From: Pelomonas margarita
GTDB lineage: Bacteria; Pseudomonadota; Gammaproteobacteria; Burkholderiales; Burkholderiaceae_C
NCBI RefSeq assembly: GCF_043555875.1
Contig: NZ_JBIGHW010000007.1
Span: 1 to 64,000 of the forward strand
DNA length: 64,000 bases
Reading direction: 5' to 3'
Positions within the stretch are counted from its first letter, which is position 1; the number at the start of each line of letters is the position of its first letter. The notes under the pieces are model-generated. The model was not told where the DNA came from, searched no databases, and saw only the letters and a program-made list of their open reading frames with translations. Shown here one piece after another: positions 55,134 through 63,978 of this stretch. The translations under genes were made by a program, and so were the position numbers.

Positions 55134-56084
55134 ATGAAGCGCCGCACGCTGCTGCCCGTGCTGTTGAGCCCCTGGCTGGCCCAGGCCCAGGGCACCAAAC
55201 CCCACACATGGATCGTGCCCTTCCCGGCCGGCGGCGGCACCGACGCCTTCGCGCGCCCGCTGACGGCGGCCCTGACGCGCCAGATGGGCCGCCAGGTGCT
55301 GATTGACAACAAGGGCGGCGCCGGCGGCACGGTGGGCGCCGGTCTGGCCGCCAAGCTGGCACCGGACGGCACGAACTTCTTCATGGGTGCGGTGCACCAC
55401 ACCATCGCACCAGCCATGTACCCCCGGCTGGAGTACCGGCTGGAGGAAGACTTCATCCCCGTGGCGCTGCTGGCCAGCGTGCCGCAGGTCATCGTCGTCC
55501 ACCCAGGCAAGGTGCCAGTGGCCGATCTCAAGGGCTTCCTTGCCGACGTGCGAGCCAAGCCCGGCCGACTGAACTACGGCTCCGCCGGCAACGGCACCTC
55601 GCACCACCTCGCGGGCGAGCTGTTCAAGCTGCACACCAAGACCTTCATCACGCACATCCCCTACCGAGGTGCCGGCCCGGCGCTGCAGGACCTGATCGCG
55701 GGCCAGGTGGACCTGATGTTCGACGGCCTGGGCTCGTCGGCCGCCCACATCAAGGCCGGCCGCGTCAAGGCACTGGCGGTGGCCGGCAGCAAGCGCGCCG
55801 TGGGCTTCCCGGACGTGCCCACCGTCGCCGAGGCCGGCGTGCCCGGTTACGAGGTGGCCACCTGGTACGGCCTCTGGGCGCCCAAGGGCACGCCGCGTGA
55901 GGCCATCAGCACGATGCAGGCCGAGCTGCGCAAGGTGTTCGCCACCGACGAGATCCGCAATCTCTGGCATGGCCTGGGCGCCGAGACACCCAACCTCTAT
56001 GGCGACGCCTTTGGCCAGTTCGTCAGCGCCGAGACCAAGCGCTGGGCCGAGGTCGTCAAGCGCTCCAACGCCAAGCTGGACTGA
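55134..56084 (+). CDS. Bug/TctC-family periplasmic substrate-binding protein
   Basis: This 316-residue periplasmic binding protein of the tripartite tricarboxylate (Bug) family has a signal peptide (1-19, ending AQA) and the family pattern WIVPFPAGGGTDAFARPL. The typical YGSAGNGTSHHLAGELF and PYRGAGPALQDLIAG stretches are also present. These proteins bind carboxylates such as citrate or malonate. No TctA/TctB permease genes are adjacent. It is followed within 6 bp by a malonyl-CoA synthetase gene, which suggests a malonate-like ligand (inference). GGAG precedes ATG 55134. Confidence 0.9.
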   Translation: MKRRTLLPVLLSPWLAQAQGTKPHTWIVPFPAGGGTDAFARPLTAALTRQMGRQVLIDNKGGAGGTVGAGLAAKLAPDGTNFFMGAVHHTIAPAMYPRLEYRLEEDFIPVALLASVPQVIVVHPGKVPVADLKGFLADVRAKPGRLNYGSAGNGTSHHLAGELFKLHTKTFITHIPYRGAGPALQDLIAGQVDLMFDGLGSSAAHIKAGRVKALAVAGSKRAVGFPDVPTVAEAGVPGYEVATWYGLWAPKGTPREAISTMQAELRKVFATDEIRNLWHGLGAETPNLYGDAFGQFVSAETKRWAEVVKRSNAKLD

Positions 56085-56090
56085 TCCCCG

Positions 56091-57590
56091 ATGAACCTGT
56101 ACGCGGCCCTGCGCGCCGGCTTTCCAGCCGACCTGGACTCCACCGCCGTCGACCACGACGGCGCCCTCTACAGCTGGCGCGACCTGGAGCGCGGCAGCGC
56201 CATGCTGGCCAACTGGCTGGGCCGGCTGGACCTGCCCGCCGGCAGCCGCGTCGCGGTGCATGCCGACAAGAGCGTCGAGGGCCTGATCCTGTACCTCGCC
56301 GTGCTGCGCGCAGGCCTGGTGTACCTGCCGCTGAACCCGGCCTACCAGGCCAGCGAGCTGGAGCACTTCATCACAGACGCGGCGCCGGGCGTCGTCGTCT
56401 GCGCGGGCAAGCATTTCGGCTGGGTCAGCAAGCTGGCATTCCAGCGCGGCGTGCGCTGGGTTTTCACGCTCAACGACGACCGCTCAGGCACGTTGCTGGA
56501 CCGCGCCGCCCAGATGAGCGATGTGCACACGCCGGCTACTAACGCACCGGGCGACCTGGCCGCCATCCTCTACACCAGTGGCACCACCGGCCGCAGCAAG
56601 GGCGCCATGCTCAGCCACGGCAACCTGCTGTCGGGCGCCCGCACGCTGCAGCGCCACTGGGACTGGCGGGCCGACGACGTGCTGCTGCACGCGCTGCCCA
56701 TCTTCCACATCCACGGCCTGTTCGTCGCCATCAACGGCGCGCTGCTGAATGGCAGCCAGCTGCTGTGGCTGAACAAGTTCGAGGCCAAGGCTGTCGCCGC
56801 GCGGCTGCCCGAGGCCACGCTCTTCATGGGCGTGCCGACCATGTATGTGCGCCTGCTGCAGGAGCCGGTGCTGGACGCCCGGCGCATGCGGCTGTTCGTC
56901 AGCGGCTCGGCGCCGCTGCTGATCGACACCTGGCGCGAGTGGCAGGACCGCACCGGCCACCTCATCCTGGAGCGCTACGGCATGAGCGAGACGCTGATGC
57001 TGACCTCCAACCCCTGCCGCCCCGAAGACGGCGAGCGCGTGGGCGGCACCGTGGGCCCGGCGCTGCCCGGCGTGGGCCTGCGCGTGCTGCGCGACGATGG
57101 CCAGCCCTGTGCAGCAGACGAGATCGGCCATGTGCAGGTGCGCGGGCCCAACGTATTCAGCGGTTACTGGCAGATGCCCGAGAAGACGGCCGAGGAGTTC
57201 ACCGCGGACGGCTGGTTCAAGACCGGCGACGTCGGCCGGCTGGATGCGCGCGGCTACCTGACGCTGATCGGCCGCAGCAAGGACCTCGTCATCAGCGGCG
57301 GCTTCAACGTCTACCCTGCCGAAGTGGAAGGCTTCCTGAACGAGCTGCCTGGCGTGGGCGAGTCCGCCGTCATCGGCGTGCCACACCCGGACTTCGGCGA
57401 GGCCGTGGTGGCCGTCATCACAGCGGCGGGTCAGCCCGACCCGGACGCACTGATCCGCACGCTGAAAGGCCGCATCGCCAGTTTCAAGGTGCCCAAGCGC
57501 ATCGTCGTGCTGCCCGAGCTGCCGCGCAACGCGATGGGCAAGGTGCAGAAGAAGTTGCTGAGGGAGCAGTACGCGGGGTTGTTCGCCTAA
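56091..57590 (+). CDS. matB: Malonyl-CoA synthetase (malonate-CoA ligase)
   Basis: This 499-residue AMP-forming ligase has the ATP-binding TSGTTGRSKGAML and the adenylation core YGMSETLM, GWFKTGDVGRLD and IGRSKDLVISGGFNVYP. The catalytic Lys is in the C-terminal PRNAMGKVQKK. The MatB-type substrate region and length fit conversion of malonate to malonyl-CoA at the expense of ATP. It begins 6 bp after the Bug-type binding protein, so the two form an operon for uptake and activation of a dicarboxylate. A related acyl-CoA ligase is the alternative. Confidence 0.85.
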   Translation: MNLYAALRAGFPADLDSTAVDHDGALYSWRDLERGSAMLANWLGRLDLPAGSRVAVHADKSVEGLILYLAVLRAGLVYLPLNPAYQASELEHFITDAAPGVVVCAGKHFGWVSKLAFQRGVRWVFTLNDDRSGTLLDRAAQMSDVHTPATNAPGDLAAILYTSGTTGRSKGAMLSHGNLLSGARTLQRHWDWRADDVLLHALPIFHIHGLFVAINGALLNGSQLLWLNKFEAKAVAARLPEATLFMGVPTMYVRLLQEPVLDARRMRLFVSGSAPLLIDTWREWQDRTGHLILERYGMSETLMLTSNPCRPEDGERVGGTVGPALPGVGLRVLRDDGQPCAADEIGHVQVRGPNVFSGYWQMPEKTAEEFTADGWFKTGDVGRLDARGYLTLIGRSKDLVISGGFNVYPAEVEGFLNELPGVGESAVIGVPHPDFGEAVVAVITAAGQPDPDALIRTLKGRIASFKVPKRIVVLPELPRNAMGKVQKKLLREQYAGLFA

Positions 57591-57601
57591 GTTCACTGCG
57601 C

Positions 57602-57961
57602 ATGTCGCCCGCCTTCTTGTCTTCCATCGCCAGTCGCTGGTTCGTCCATCGCTGGCAGCTGCTGGGTGTGTCGGTGGCAAGCATGGCACTGGTCTTCGCA
57701 ACATTCCGTCTGGCGCCGCCGAACCTTGCCTTCGTCGCCACCGCGCTCACGGGGCCTGTCATCGCCGGTCCCTGGGCACTGCTCTGTGCCTGCATCTGGT
57801 TCCACCCGGAGCGCGGGAACTTGCAGCCGCGCAGCAAGATCGTTGGCAAGCTGCCACCAAACCTGCAAGCCGGCATCCGCTGGTATGCCGCGCTCGTTCT
57901 CACCCTGTTCACGGTCGCAGCCGTCGCGGTCTGGCCCGTCTTGTCGCTGAGCTGGCTTTGA
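57602..57961 (+). CDS. Small hypothetical membrane protein, 119 aa
   Basis: I do not recognise this 119-residue protein. It has about three membrane helices (about 18-38, 40-65 and 92-117) with a short basic loop (HPERGNLQPRSKIVGK) between the second and third. It sits 12 bp after matB on the same strand, so it may be translated from the same mRNA, but no strong ribosome-binding site is visible. It could be an accessory membrane protein. Confidence 0.55.
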   Translation: MSPAFLSSIASRWFVHRWQLLGVSVASMALVFATFRLAPPNLAFVATALTGPVIAGPWALLCACIWFHPERGNLQPRSKIVGKLPPNLQAGIRWYAALVLTLFTVAAVAVWPVLSLSWL

Positions 57962-58000
57962 AAGCCGGCAGCATTCACGCTTTCTAGCGAGGCAGGCTTC

Positions 58001-58501
58001 TCATCGGGCAACACCCAGTGCCTTCACCTCGCCCAGGGCCAACTGCAACACCCGCGCATCGCTGCTGGCCCGGTGCCTGGTGAGTTGCTGCCGCGCGCGC
58101 ACGGCCTCGGTAACGCTCTTCCAGCGTTCGGCCTCGCTCTCGCTGAGCAGCTTGCGCAGGTCGTCCAGCTTGAAGCCGGGCCGCAGGTCCGCCGCGTCGT
58201 AGAGCCGGTTCAGCCACGTGAAGTCATGCCCCCAGCCGTCGCAATAAACGGTCTGGCCGCGCAGCCGCGTGTTGAGCTGTTCGGCCACCCAACGCGCCGG
58301 ACGGCCCCGCTTGAGCAGCAGCTCGCGACCAATGCCGTGCAAGGCCTCGGCAGCGGCATCCCAGTGCACCCAGTCGTCCTCCGGGCGCACCAGGCAGCAG
58401 AACAGCGCGCCATCGCCAGCGCTGTAGCCGATCTCGATGGGGTAGCTGCCGCGGCCGAAGCCCGAGGCTTCGATGTCGAGGATGGTGGGCAGCACTTGCA
58501 T
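58001..58501 (-). CDS. DnaQ-like 3'-5' exonuclease-fold protein
   Basis: This 166-residue protein has an RNase H-like exonuclease fold. The first catalytic motif, LDIEASGFG, is visible at 8-16 (Asp9 and Glu11). CDGWGHDFTWL fits the second motif, and HRASSDARVL near the C-terminus fits the third (His and Asp). It may trim DNA or RNA ends. The C-terminal EVKALGVAR is family-like. ATG 58501 is the chosen start, since the open frame above it has no family sequence. It lies 31 bp after the EcsC-like gene on the same strand. Confidence 0.75.
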   Translation of the reverse strand: MQVLPTILDIEASGFGRGSYPIEIGYSAGDGALFCCLVRPEDDWVHWDAAAEALHGIGRELLLKRGRPARWVAEQLNTRLRGQTVYCDGWGHDFTWLNRLYDAADLRPGFKLDDLRKLLSESEAERWKSVTEAVRARQQLTRHRASSDARVLQLALGEVKALGVAR

Positions 58502-58532
58502 CGGCCGGAGTGTGTCAGGCCGCGCGACCGAG

Positions 58533-59111
58533 TCACACAGGGTTGTCAATGACGCCCTCTCGCTCGAACAGCTGCTGCGCCGCCCGCCCCACCTGGCGGG
58601 TGTCCCACCACGCGTACGCGCCCACACCCGCTGCGCCAGCCAGCGGCACCCAGCGCGCCAGTGCGCGTCCTGCCGCCTGCTTGCCCAGCTGAACGCCCAC
58701 GGCCGCAGCGGCGCGCTGCAGCAAGGCCTGCGCGGCGGGGCGCACGATGACGCGCTCACCCACCCGCACGCCCAGGTCGCGCAGCGCCTGCGCTGCCGTG
58801 TGGCGGAACAGGCACCACAGCATCTGCGACGGCCCCAGCTCGGCGCTGCGGCCATACAGCGCCGCGATGTCGGCCACCAGCTGGCGCTGGATGTGCCAGA
58901 CGGCCAGCATCTCCGGCGCAATGGTGGCCCAGCCCAACGGCCCGGGCGGCAACGCCAGCGTGCCGGCCGCCAGCGCGGCCTTGGCCGCCGCCGCGTCGAT
59001 GGCGCGCGCCGCCGCATCCGTCGGCCGCGACACGATGTGCAGCGTCGGCTCGGGCGGCTGAACCACCAGCGCCAGCACGCGTTCCCCCAGCCCGCCGGTC
59101 TGTGCGCTCAT
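58533..59111 (-). CDS. EcsC-like protein
   Basis: This 192-residue protein resembles the EcsC family (related to ABC-exporter-associated proteins) in its Ala-rich membrane-interacting segments and the WATIAPEMLAVWHIQRQLVADIAALYG stretch. It has weakly hydrophobic regions rather than clear membrane helices. The function is unknown. It lies one base after the stop of the SnoaL-like gene (59113), and both stay on the same strand with the exonuclease and EipA-like genes, forming a small cluster of housekeeping-like proteins. Confidence 0.6.
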   Translation of the reverse strand: MSAQTGGLGERVLALVVQPPEPTLHIVSRPTDAAARAIDAAAAKAALAAGTLALPPGPLGWATIAPEMLAVWHIQRQLVADIAALYGRSAELGPSQMLWCLFRHTAAQALRDLGVRVGERVIVRPAAQALLQRAAAAVGVQLGKQAAGRALARWVPLAGAAGVGAYAWWDTRQVGRAAQQLFEREGVIDNPV

Positions 59112-59112
59112 G

Positions 59113-59457
59113 TCAATCACCACGGCCGATGAATGCCCGGATCGCCGCAATGCGGCCATCGGCGCCGAACTCGAACACATCGACCACATGCAGCGTGTCG
59201 CGCCCGTCGATGACGATGGCCAGCTCTGCCGCCACGCCGCCTGCACGCTCGTAGGCGGCCAGCACGTCGATGCGCAAGTGCTGCACGGCGTCGAAGTTCT
59301 TGCGCGTCTCGGCCAGCGCGGCGACCTTGCCGACAACGCGGATCTTCCAGTCGCGCAGCGTGACGGCTTCGGCCAGCAGCAGCTCGACGGCAGCCAGGTC
59401 ACGCGCGGCATAGGCGGCCAGATAGGCCTGCACGGTCTGCAAAGGGGTGGACGGCAT
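59113..59457 (-). CDS. SnoaL/NTF2-like protein
   Basis: This 114-residue protein of the SnoaL/NTF2-like fold has an N-terminal helix (VQAYLAAYAARDLAAVELLLAE) and paired beta strands (DTLHVVDVFEFGADGRIAAI). Such small cone-shaped proteins bind or isomerise hydrophobic small molecules. No catalytic residues can be singled out. It lies 3 bp before the EipA-like gene stop side on the minus strand and one base before the EcsC-like start. Confidence 0.8.
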   Translation of the reverse strand: MPSTPLQTVQAYLAAYAARDLAAVELLLAEAVTLRDWKIRVVGKVAALAETRKNFDAVQHLRIDVLAAYERAGGVAAELAIVIDGRDTLHVVDVFEFGADGRIAAIRAFIGRGD

Positions 59458-59460
59458 GGC

Positions 59461-60036
59461 TCAGAACGGGTTGATGCTCTTCTCGCGGCGGTAGTGCAGG
59501 TAGCCCACGCTGGCGCCCGCGCGCAGGCCCACGCCCAGGCGGATGGGCGCCAGCGTGATGCCGTTCAGGCGCTGGTAGTTGATGCCGGCGCCGCCGACGT
59601 AGTAGAGGCTGCCGTCCACACCGGGGAAGCGCTGGTAGAGAGCCGAGGCCCTGGGCAGCCGGTACACCAGGGTGAACACCTTGGCCGCGTTGGCGCCCAC
59701 GTCGAAGCCGATGGACGGCCCCGCCCAGAACACCTTGCCACCACCACCACCCTTCATCAGCAGCTCGCCCTCGCCGTAGCGCAGGCCCACGGTCAGCGCG
59801 GCGCCGGCCTCCTGGCCCTTGATGTAGGCATTGGGGCGGCCCTGCTCCTTGAAGGCCTTCTCGATGACCTTGGCCAGACCCTCGGTGGTCTGACCGAAGA
59901 ACTCGGTGGCGGCCTTCAGGATGGAGTCCTCGTCGTAGGTGCTGGCGACCTTGTCGTCCCCGGCGGCCAGCGCGGGCAGCGCCGGTGTCAGAGCCAGGGC
60001 GGCAAGGTGTTGCAGGTGTTGACGGCGGTCAGTCAT
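59461..60036 (-). CDS. EipA/DUF1134 family envelope protein
   Basis: This 191-residue exported protein has a signal peptide (about 1-26, ALAALALTPALPALA). The DUF1134 (EipA) body is recognised by LAKVIEKAFKEQGRPNAYIKGQEAG, FWAGPSIGFDVG and the C-terminal LAPIRLGVGLRAGASVGYL. In alpha-proteobacteria EipA is needed for cell-envelope integrity. The start is ATG 60036, preceded by TGAGGA on its strand. It is the first of a four-gene minus-strand run ending at the exonuclease-like gene. Confidence 0.88.
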   Translation of the reverse strand: MTDRRQHLQHLAALALTPALPALAAGDDKVASTYDEDSILKAATEFFGQTTEGLAKVIEKAFKEQGRPNAYIKGQEAGAALTVGLRYGEGELLMKGGGGGKVFWAGPSIGFDVGANAAKVFTLVYRLPRASALYQRFPGVDGSLYYVGGAGINYQRLNGITLAPIRLGVGLRAGASVGYLHYRREKSINPF

Positions 60037-60134
60037 GGCGGTCCTCAGGCATTCCCGGAGAGACGCCAGCATAAACATCGCGCTGTGAACTTTGGCCGGC
60101 CACGGGCTCTGCAGACCCCCTAGACTCCGCGCCC

Positions 60135-60569
60135 ATGTCGACCAATCCCGACCTGCAACGGCTGTCCGCCGCCCTCGAGTACGTCGACCTCGCCGCCGGG
60201 CTCTACCTGGCCGGCGGGGCCGACCAGGCGGCCCGGCTGCTGGCGGCAGCCGCCGAGCAGCAGCTGGGCGACCTGATGCGCCTCATCGACGTGCCCAGCG
60301 CCACCGTGGACACCCGGGAGCTGCTGGCCCGCATCGCGCGCGCGCACCGGCCGTCCGTCGTGGCCACACGCGAGACGCCCGCCCGCGACTGGGACGACGA
60401 GCCCATGCACACCGACGCCACGCGCGAGGACATCGTCGCCTACCTGCGCGCGGCCTGGTTCATGCTGGAGGCGATGGGCCTGGCCTCGCTGGCACCCGTG
60501 CGCCTGCAGCAGGCCGTCGAGCACAGCACCGTGTTCGGCGGCGCCGACACGCTGGAGCCCTTCGTCTAG
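60135..60569 (+). CDS. Hypothetical protein, 144 aa
   Basis: I do not recognise this 144-residue soluble protein. It is rich in helices with Ala, Leu and Arg, and its N-terminal half (LAAALEYVDLAAGLYLAGGADQAA-like) suggests a helical bundle. It lies just 31 bp upstream of the PilZ gene on the same strand and may share its transcript. The open frame is supported by codon use and by the lack of a competing gene. Confidence 0.6.
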   Translation: MSTNPDLQRLSAALEYVDLAAGLYLAGGADQAARLLAAAAEQQLGDLMRLIDVPSATVDTRELLARIARAHRPSVVATRETPARDWDDEPMHTDATREDIVAYLRAAWFMLEAMGLASLAPVRLQQAVEHSTVFGGADTLEPFV

Positions 60570-60600
60570 CATCCCTGCACGCCGTCCTTCGGGAGCCCCC

Positions 60601-60981
60601 ATGAGCAACAACCGCCGCCAATTCGCCCGCATCGCCTTCGCTGCCGGCGCCGAGCTGATCACCACGCAGGCGCAATGGCGCTGCCAGGTGCTCGACATCT
60701 CACTGAAGGGCGTGCTGCTGCAGCTGCCCGACGGCGCCACACCGCAAGCCGGCATGCCCTGCCTCGTCAAGCTGCCGCTGGGCAGCGCCGATGCCGAGGT
60801 CGCCATCGCGATGGCCGGCGAGCTGGCGCATGTGGAAGGGGCCCATGCGGGCGTGCTGTGCCGGAGCATCGACCTGGAGTCCATCACCCATCTGCGCCGG
60901 CTCATCGAGGTCAACCTGGGCGACCCGGCGGCGTCTGAGCGGGAACTCAAGGCCCTGATTGCCGGGGCTGGCGCCGCCTGA
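60601..60981 (+). CDS. PilZ-domain protein (cyclic di-GMP effector)
   Basis: This 126-residue protein is a single PilZ domain with the c-di-GMP-binding residues visible: the N-terminal RRQFAR (RxxxR) and the DISLKG motif (D/NxSxxG). It would bind c-di-GMP and act on motility, polysaccharide or secretion machinery. Diguanylate cyclases such as 17965-19713 could supply the ligand. The ribosome-binding sequence GGGAG precedes ATG 60601. It lies 47 bp upstream of the kinase gene 61029. Confidence 0.9.
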   Translation: MSNNRRQFARIAFAAGAELITTQAQWRCQVLDISLKGVLLQLPDGATPQAGMPCLVKLPLGSADAEVAIAMAGELAHVEGAHAGVLCRSIDLESITHLRRLIEVNLGDPAASERELKALIAGAGAA

Positions 60982-61028
60982 GCCGGTTCCGTCGCATCGC
61001 GCCGTGGGCGCGCGGCCCGGCGCCCACA

Positions 61029-62141
61029 ATGCCGGCCATGGAGGACACCCCGCTGCAGGCCTTTCGCCGCGTGTGCAATCTGCGCGTGCTGGCGGCGGTC
61101 TACTATTTCTGCCTGCTCTACGCCACGTCGCGCGGCCTGACCTGGCTGGGCGACGGCGAGCCACTGGGCGACACGCTCTACGCGATCAACCGCTTCACCC
61201 GCCAAGTACTGCTGAGCGGCCTGAGCCTGCTGCTGATGGCCGGCGCCGCCGAGGCGCTGCTGGCCGCCACGCGCTGGCAGGGCAGCGCCGCGCTGGGGCT
61301 GCGGGCGGCGGCCGTGCTGAGCGCGGCCATCGTGGGCACGCTGCTGCGCTACGCCGTGGTCTCGATGGAGAACGGCTCGCCGCACCTGCGCCCCGCCTGG
61401 GTGGCCTACACGGTGACGATCTGGTCGGCCTTCGGCGGCGTGGCCTATGCGCTGCTGCTGCAGAGCTGGGCCGAGCGCGCCCAGCGCCTGGCACTGCACC
61501 GGCTGGCGCGTGAGCGCGACGCGCTGCAGGCCCAGCAGACCGAGGCACAGCTGTCGGCGCTCAATGCGCAGATCGAGCCGCATTTCCTGTTCAACACGCT
61601 GGCCAACGTCAAGCGCCTGTACGAGACCCACCCCGAGCGCGGCCGCCACATGCTGCAGGCGCTGATCGCCTACCTGCGCGCGGCGCTGCCCGGCATGCGC
61701 CGCCAGGAGAGCACGCTGGCCGACGAGCTGGCGCTGGTGCGCCACTACCTGGCCATCCTGCAGATGCGCATGGGCGAGCGGTTGCGCTTCGGCATCGACG
61801 CCGATGACGCGCTGCTGCGCGCCCGCCTGCCCACGCTGGTGCTGCCGACACTGGTGGAGAACGCGATCAAGCACGGCCTGTCACCGCTGCCCGAGGGCGG
61901 GCGCATCGACATCCAGGCGCGGTCCGACGGCGCCGGCGGGCTGGTGGTCGAGGTGCAGGACAACGGCGCGGGCTTTGGCGGTGCCAGCGGCGGCGCGGGC
62001 GTGGGCCTGGCCAACACGCGCGCCCGCCTGGCCGCGCTGTTCGGCGACGCCGCGACACTGGAACTGGCCGCCGCGCAGCCGCACGGCGTCGTCGCTCGGG
62101 TGCGGCTACCGCCGGCCGCACTGGCCGGAGCGCCCGCATGA
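61029..62141 (+). CDS. LytS-type sensor histidine kinase
   Basis: This is a 370-residue membrane histidine kinase of the LytS/HPK8 type. About four hydrophobic segments lie in the first 145 residues. A coiled coil (about 148-180) leads to the catalytic His185 in QIEPHFLFNTL, then an HATPase domain (about 240-360) with an N-box-like LPTLVENAIKHG. It would phosphorylate the LytTR regulator at 63190. An ATG nine bases further on is an alternative start. Its stop overlaps the next kinase gene by 4 bp. Confidence 0.88.
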   Translation: MPAMEDTPLQAFRRVCNLRVLAAVYYFCLLYATSRGLTWLGDGEPLGDTLYAINRFTRQVLLSGLSLLLMAGAAEALLAATRWQGSAALGLRAAAVLSAAIVGTLLRYAVVSMENGSPHLRPAWVAYTVTIWSAFGGVAYALLLQSWAERAQRLALHRLARERDALQAQQTEAQLSALNAQIEPHFLFNTLANVKRLYETHPERGRHMLQALIAYLRAALPGMRRQESTLADELALVRHYLAILQMRMGERLRFGIDADDALLRARLPTLVLPTLVENAIKHGLSPLPEGGRIDIQARSDGAGGLVVEVQDNGAGFGGASGGAGVGLANTRARLAALFGDAATLELAAAQPHGVVARVRLPPAALAGAPA

Positions 62142-63193
62142 GCGGCCCGCTGCACGCGATCTGGCGCGCCTGGCGCTCGGTGCGCCGCCGCGAGCTGACC
62201 CTGTTCGTCTGCGTCGCGCTGCTGTTCGGCGCCATCGACCTGAGCGCCATGCTGGAGAAGCGCGTCGACGGCGAGTTGCTGCCGCAGGTGCTGGCGCGCC
62301 AGTTCCTCGTGCCGCAGCTCACCGCGCTGGTGCTGATGCTGTGCTGGCTGCCGGTGTCGCGCTCGGCGCTGCAGGGCGCGGCGCGGCTGCGCGGCCTCGT
62401 CGGCGCAGTGCTGCTGGGCGCGCTGCTGGGCGTGTTCGCCTCCACGCTGCTGATGCAGTGGCTGGACTGGCCGTCGATGTGCGATGTCGTCGCCGCCCAG
62501 GCCGGCAAGTCGCCGTGCAGCACCTTCAGCGTGGCCGCGCTGCTGGGCGATGCGCTGTGGGTGACGCTGCCGTCGCTGCTGGTGTTCTTCATGATGGAAG
62601 CCCGTGCGCGCCGCCGCCGCCAGGGCGAGGCGGTGCAGACGCTGCTGCGCGAGCATGCCGAACTGCGCCGCCAGGCGCTGGCCTCGCGGCTGGCCACGCT
62701 GCAGGCGCAGGTGGAACCGGGCCTGCTGTTCGACGCGCTCGTCTCCGTCGAGCAGGCCTATGCCCGCCAGGCGGGCGACGCCAGCGAACGGCTGGAGCGG
62801 CTGATCCGCCACCTGCGCGTGGCGCTGCCGCGCCTGCGCGAGGCCGGCGCCACGCTGCACAGCGAGGCGGAGCTGATCGCCAGCCACCTGGCCCTGCTGC
62901 GCGATCTCCACGGCCACCCGCCCGCCTTTGAGGCCGACCTGGGCGAGCGCAGCGGCCAATGCCTGCCGCCCATGCTGCTGCTGCCGCTGGTGCAACGCGC
63001 CATGCGGCTGGACATGCCGACGCGCTGCTGGCTGGAGGCCGGCCCGCCGCTGCGGCTGCGCTTCGACCGGCCCGGCCTGTGCGAGGAAGACGCCGAGCTC
63101 GCCGCGCTGCGCGAGCGCCTCACCGTGCTGGGCGGCCGCCTGGCCTGCCACAGCCACAACGGCCACACCGAATTCCGCCTGGACCTGCCATGA
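62138..63193 (+). CDS. Degenerate LytS-like kinase (likely pseudokinase)
   Basis: This is a 351-residue membrane protein with the same layout as its neighbour 61029: hydrophobic segments up to about 153, a coiled coil, then a His_kinase-like domain. The catalytic stretch reads QVEPGLLFDAL, with Gly195 where a His is required, and the ATP-binding N-box is replaced by LLPLVQRAMRLD. It should not phosphorylate, so it may act as a sensor or a partner of the active kinase (inference). It overlaps both neighbours by 4 bp, which argues that it is maintained rather than decaying. Confidence 0.85.
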   Translation: MSGPLHAIWRAWRSVRRRELTLFVCVALLFGAIDLSAMLEKRVDGELLPQVLARQFLVPQLTALVLMLCWLPVSRSALQGAARLRGLVGAVLLGALLGVFASTLLMQWLDWPSMCDVVAAQAGKSPCSTFSVAALLGDALWVTLPSLLVFFMMEARARRRRQGEAVQTLLREHAELRRQALASRLATLQAQVEPGLLFDALVSVEQAYARQAGDASERLERLIRHLRVALPRLREAGATLHSEAELIASHLALLRDLHGHPPAFEADLGERSGQCLPPMLLLPLVQRAMRLDMPTRCWLEAGPPLRLRFDRPGLCEEDAELAALRERLTVLGGRLACHSHNGHTEFRLDLP

Positions 63194-63978
63194 CCGGCCA
63201 CGCCCCCATGAACCTGCTTGCCCCCACCGCCGTCGTGGCCGAGGACGAGGCCGCCCTGCGCGGCGAACTGGTCGAACAGCTGGGCCGCCTGTGGCCCGAA
63301 CTGGCCATCGTCGGCGAGGCCGCCGATGGCCTGGAGGCGCTGCGCCTGCTGGACCAGCGCCGCCCCGACATCCTGTTCCTGGACATCGAGATGCCCGGCG
63401 CCACCGGCCTGGAGGTGGCGCGCCAGGTGGGCGGCCGCGCCCACGTGGTGTTCGTGACGGCCTACGACCAGTACGCCGTCGCCGCCTTCGACCAGGGCGC
63501 GGTGGACTACCTGCTCAAGCCGCTGGCCGGCGCACGGCTGTTCACCGCCATCTCGCGGCTGAAGGCGCGGCTGGGCCAGGGGCAGCCGCCGGCGCCGCTG
63601 GGCGGCGTGCTGGAGCAGCTCAGCGCCAGGCCCGCGCCGTCTGCTGCGCGGGCGCCGCTGCGCTGGATCAATGCATCGGTGGGACAGACGCTGCGCCTCA
63701 TCACGGTGGACGAGGTGATGTTCTTCCAGAGCGACAACAAGTACACGCGGCTGGCGCTGAAGGACGGCGAGGCGCTGATCCGCAAGCCGCTCAAGGAGCT
63801 CATCGACGAGCTGGACCCGCAGCAGTTCTGGCAGATCCATCGCTCCACGCTGGTCAACGTGCACGCGATCGGCAGCGTCAGCCGCGACTTCCGCGGCCGC
63901 ATGCAGATCAAGCTCAAGCACGGCAGCGAGACGCTGCTGGTGGCCGAGAGCTGCGCCCACCTGTTCCGGCAGATGTGA
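63190..63978 (+). CDS. LytTR-family response regulator
   Basis: This 262-residue regulator has a receiver domain (about 12-130) with phospho-acceptor Asp65 (LFLDIEMPG) and a Lys near position 110 (LLKPL). A short Pro/Ala-rich linker leads to a LytTR DNA-binding domain (about 155-258) with FFQSDNKYTRL and FWQIHRSTLVNVHAI as hallmarks. LytTR proteins bind promoter repeats and often control envelope, exopolysaccharide or competence genes. It is the third gene of the operon, coupled to the pseudokinase by an ATGA overlap. Confidence 0.92.
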   Translation: MTGHAPMNLLAPTAVVAEDEAALRGELVEQLGRLWPELAIVGEAADGLEALRLLDQRRPDILFLDIEMPGATGLEVARQVGGRAHVVFVTAYDQYAVAAFDQGAVDYLLKPLAGARLFTAISRLKARLGQGQPPAPLGGVLEQLSARPAPSAARAPLRWINASVGQTLRLITVDEVMFFQSDNKYTRLALKDGEALIRKPLKELIDELDPQQFWQIHRSTLVNVHAIGSVSRDFRGRMQIKLKHGSETLLVAESCAHLFRQM

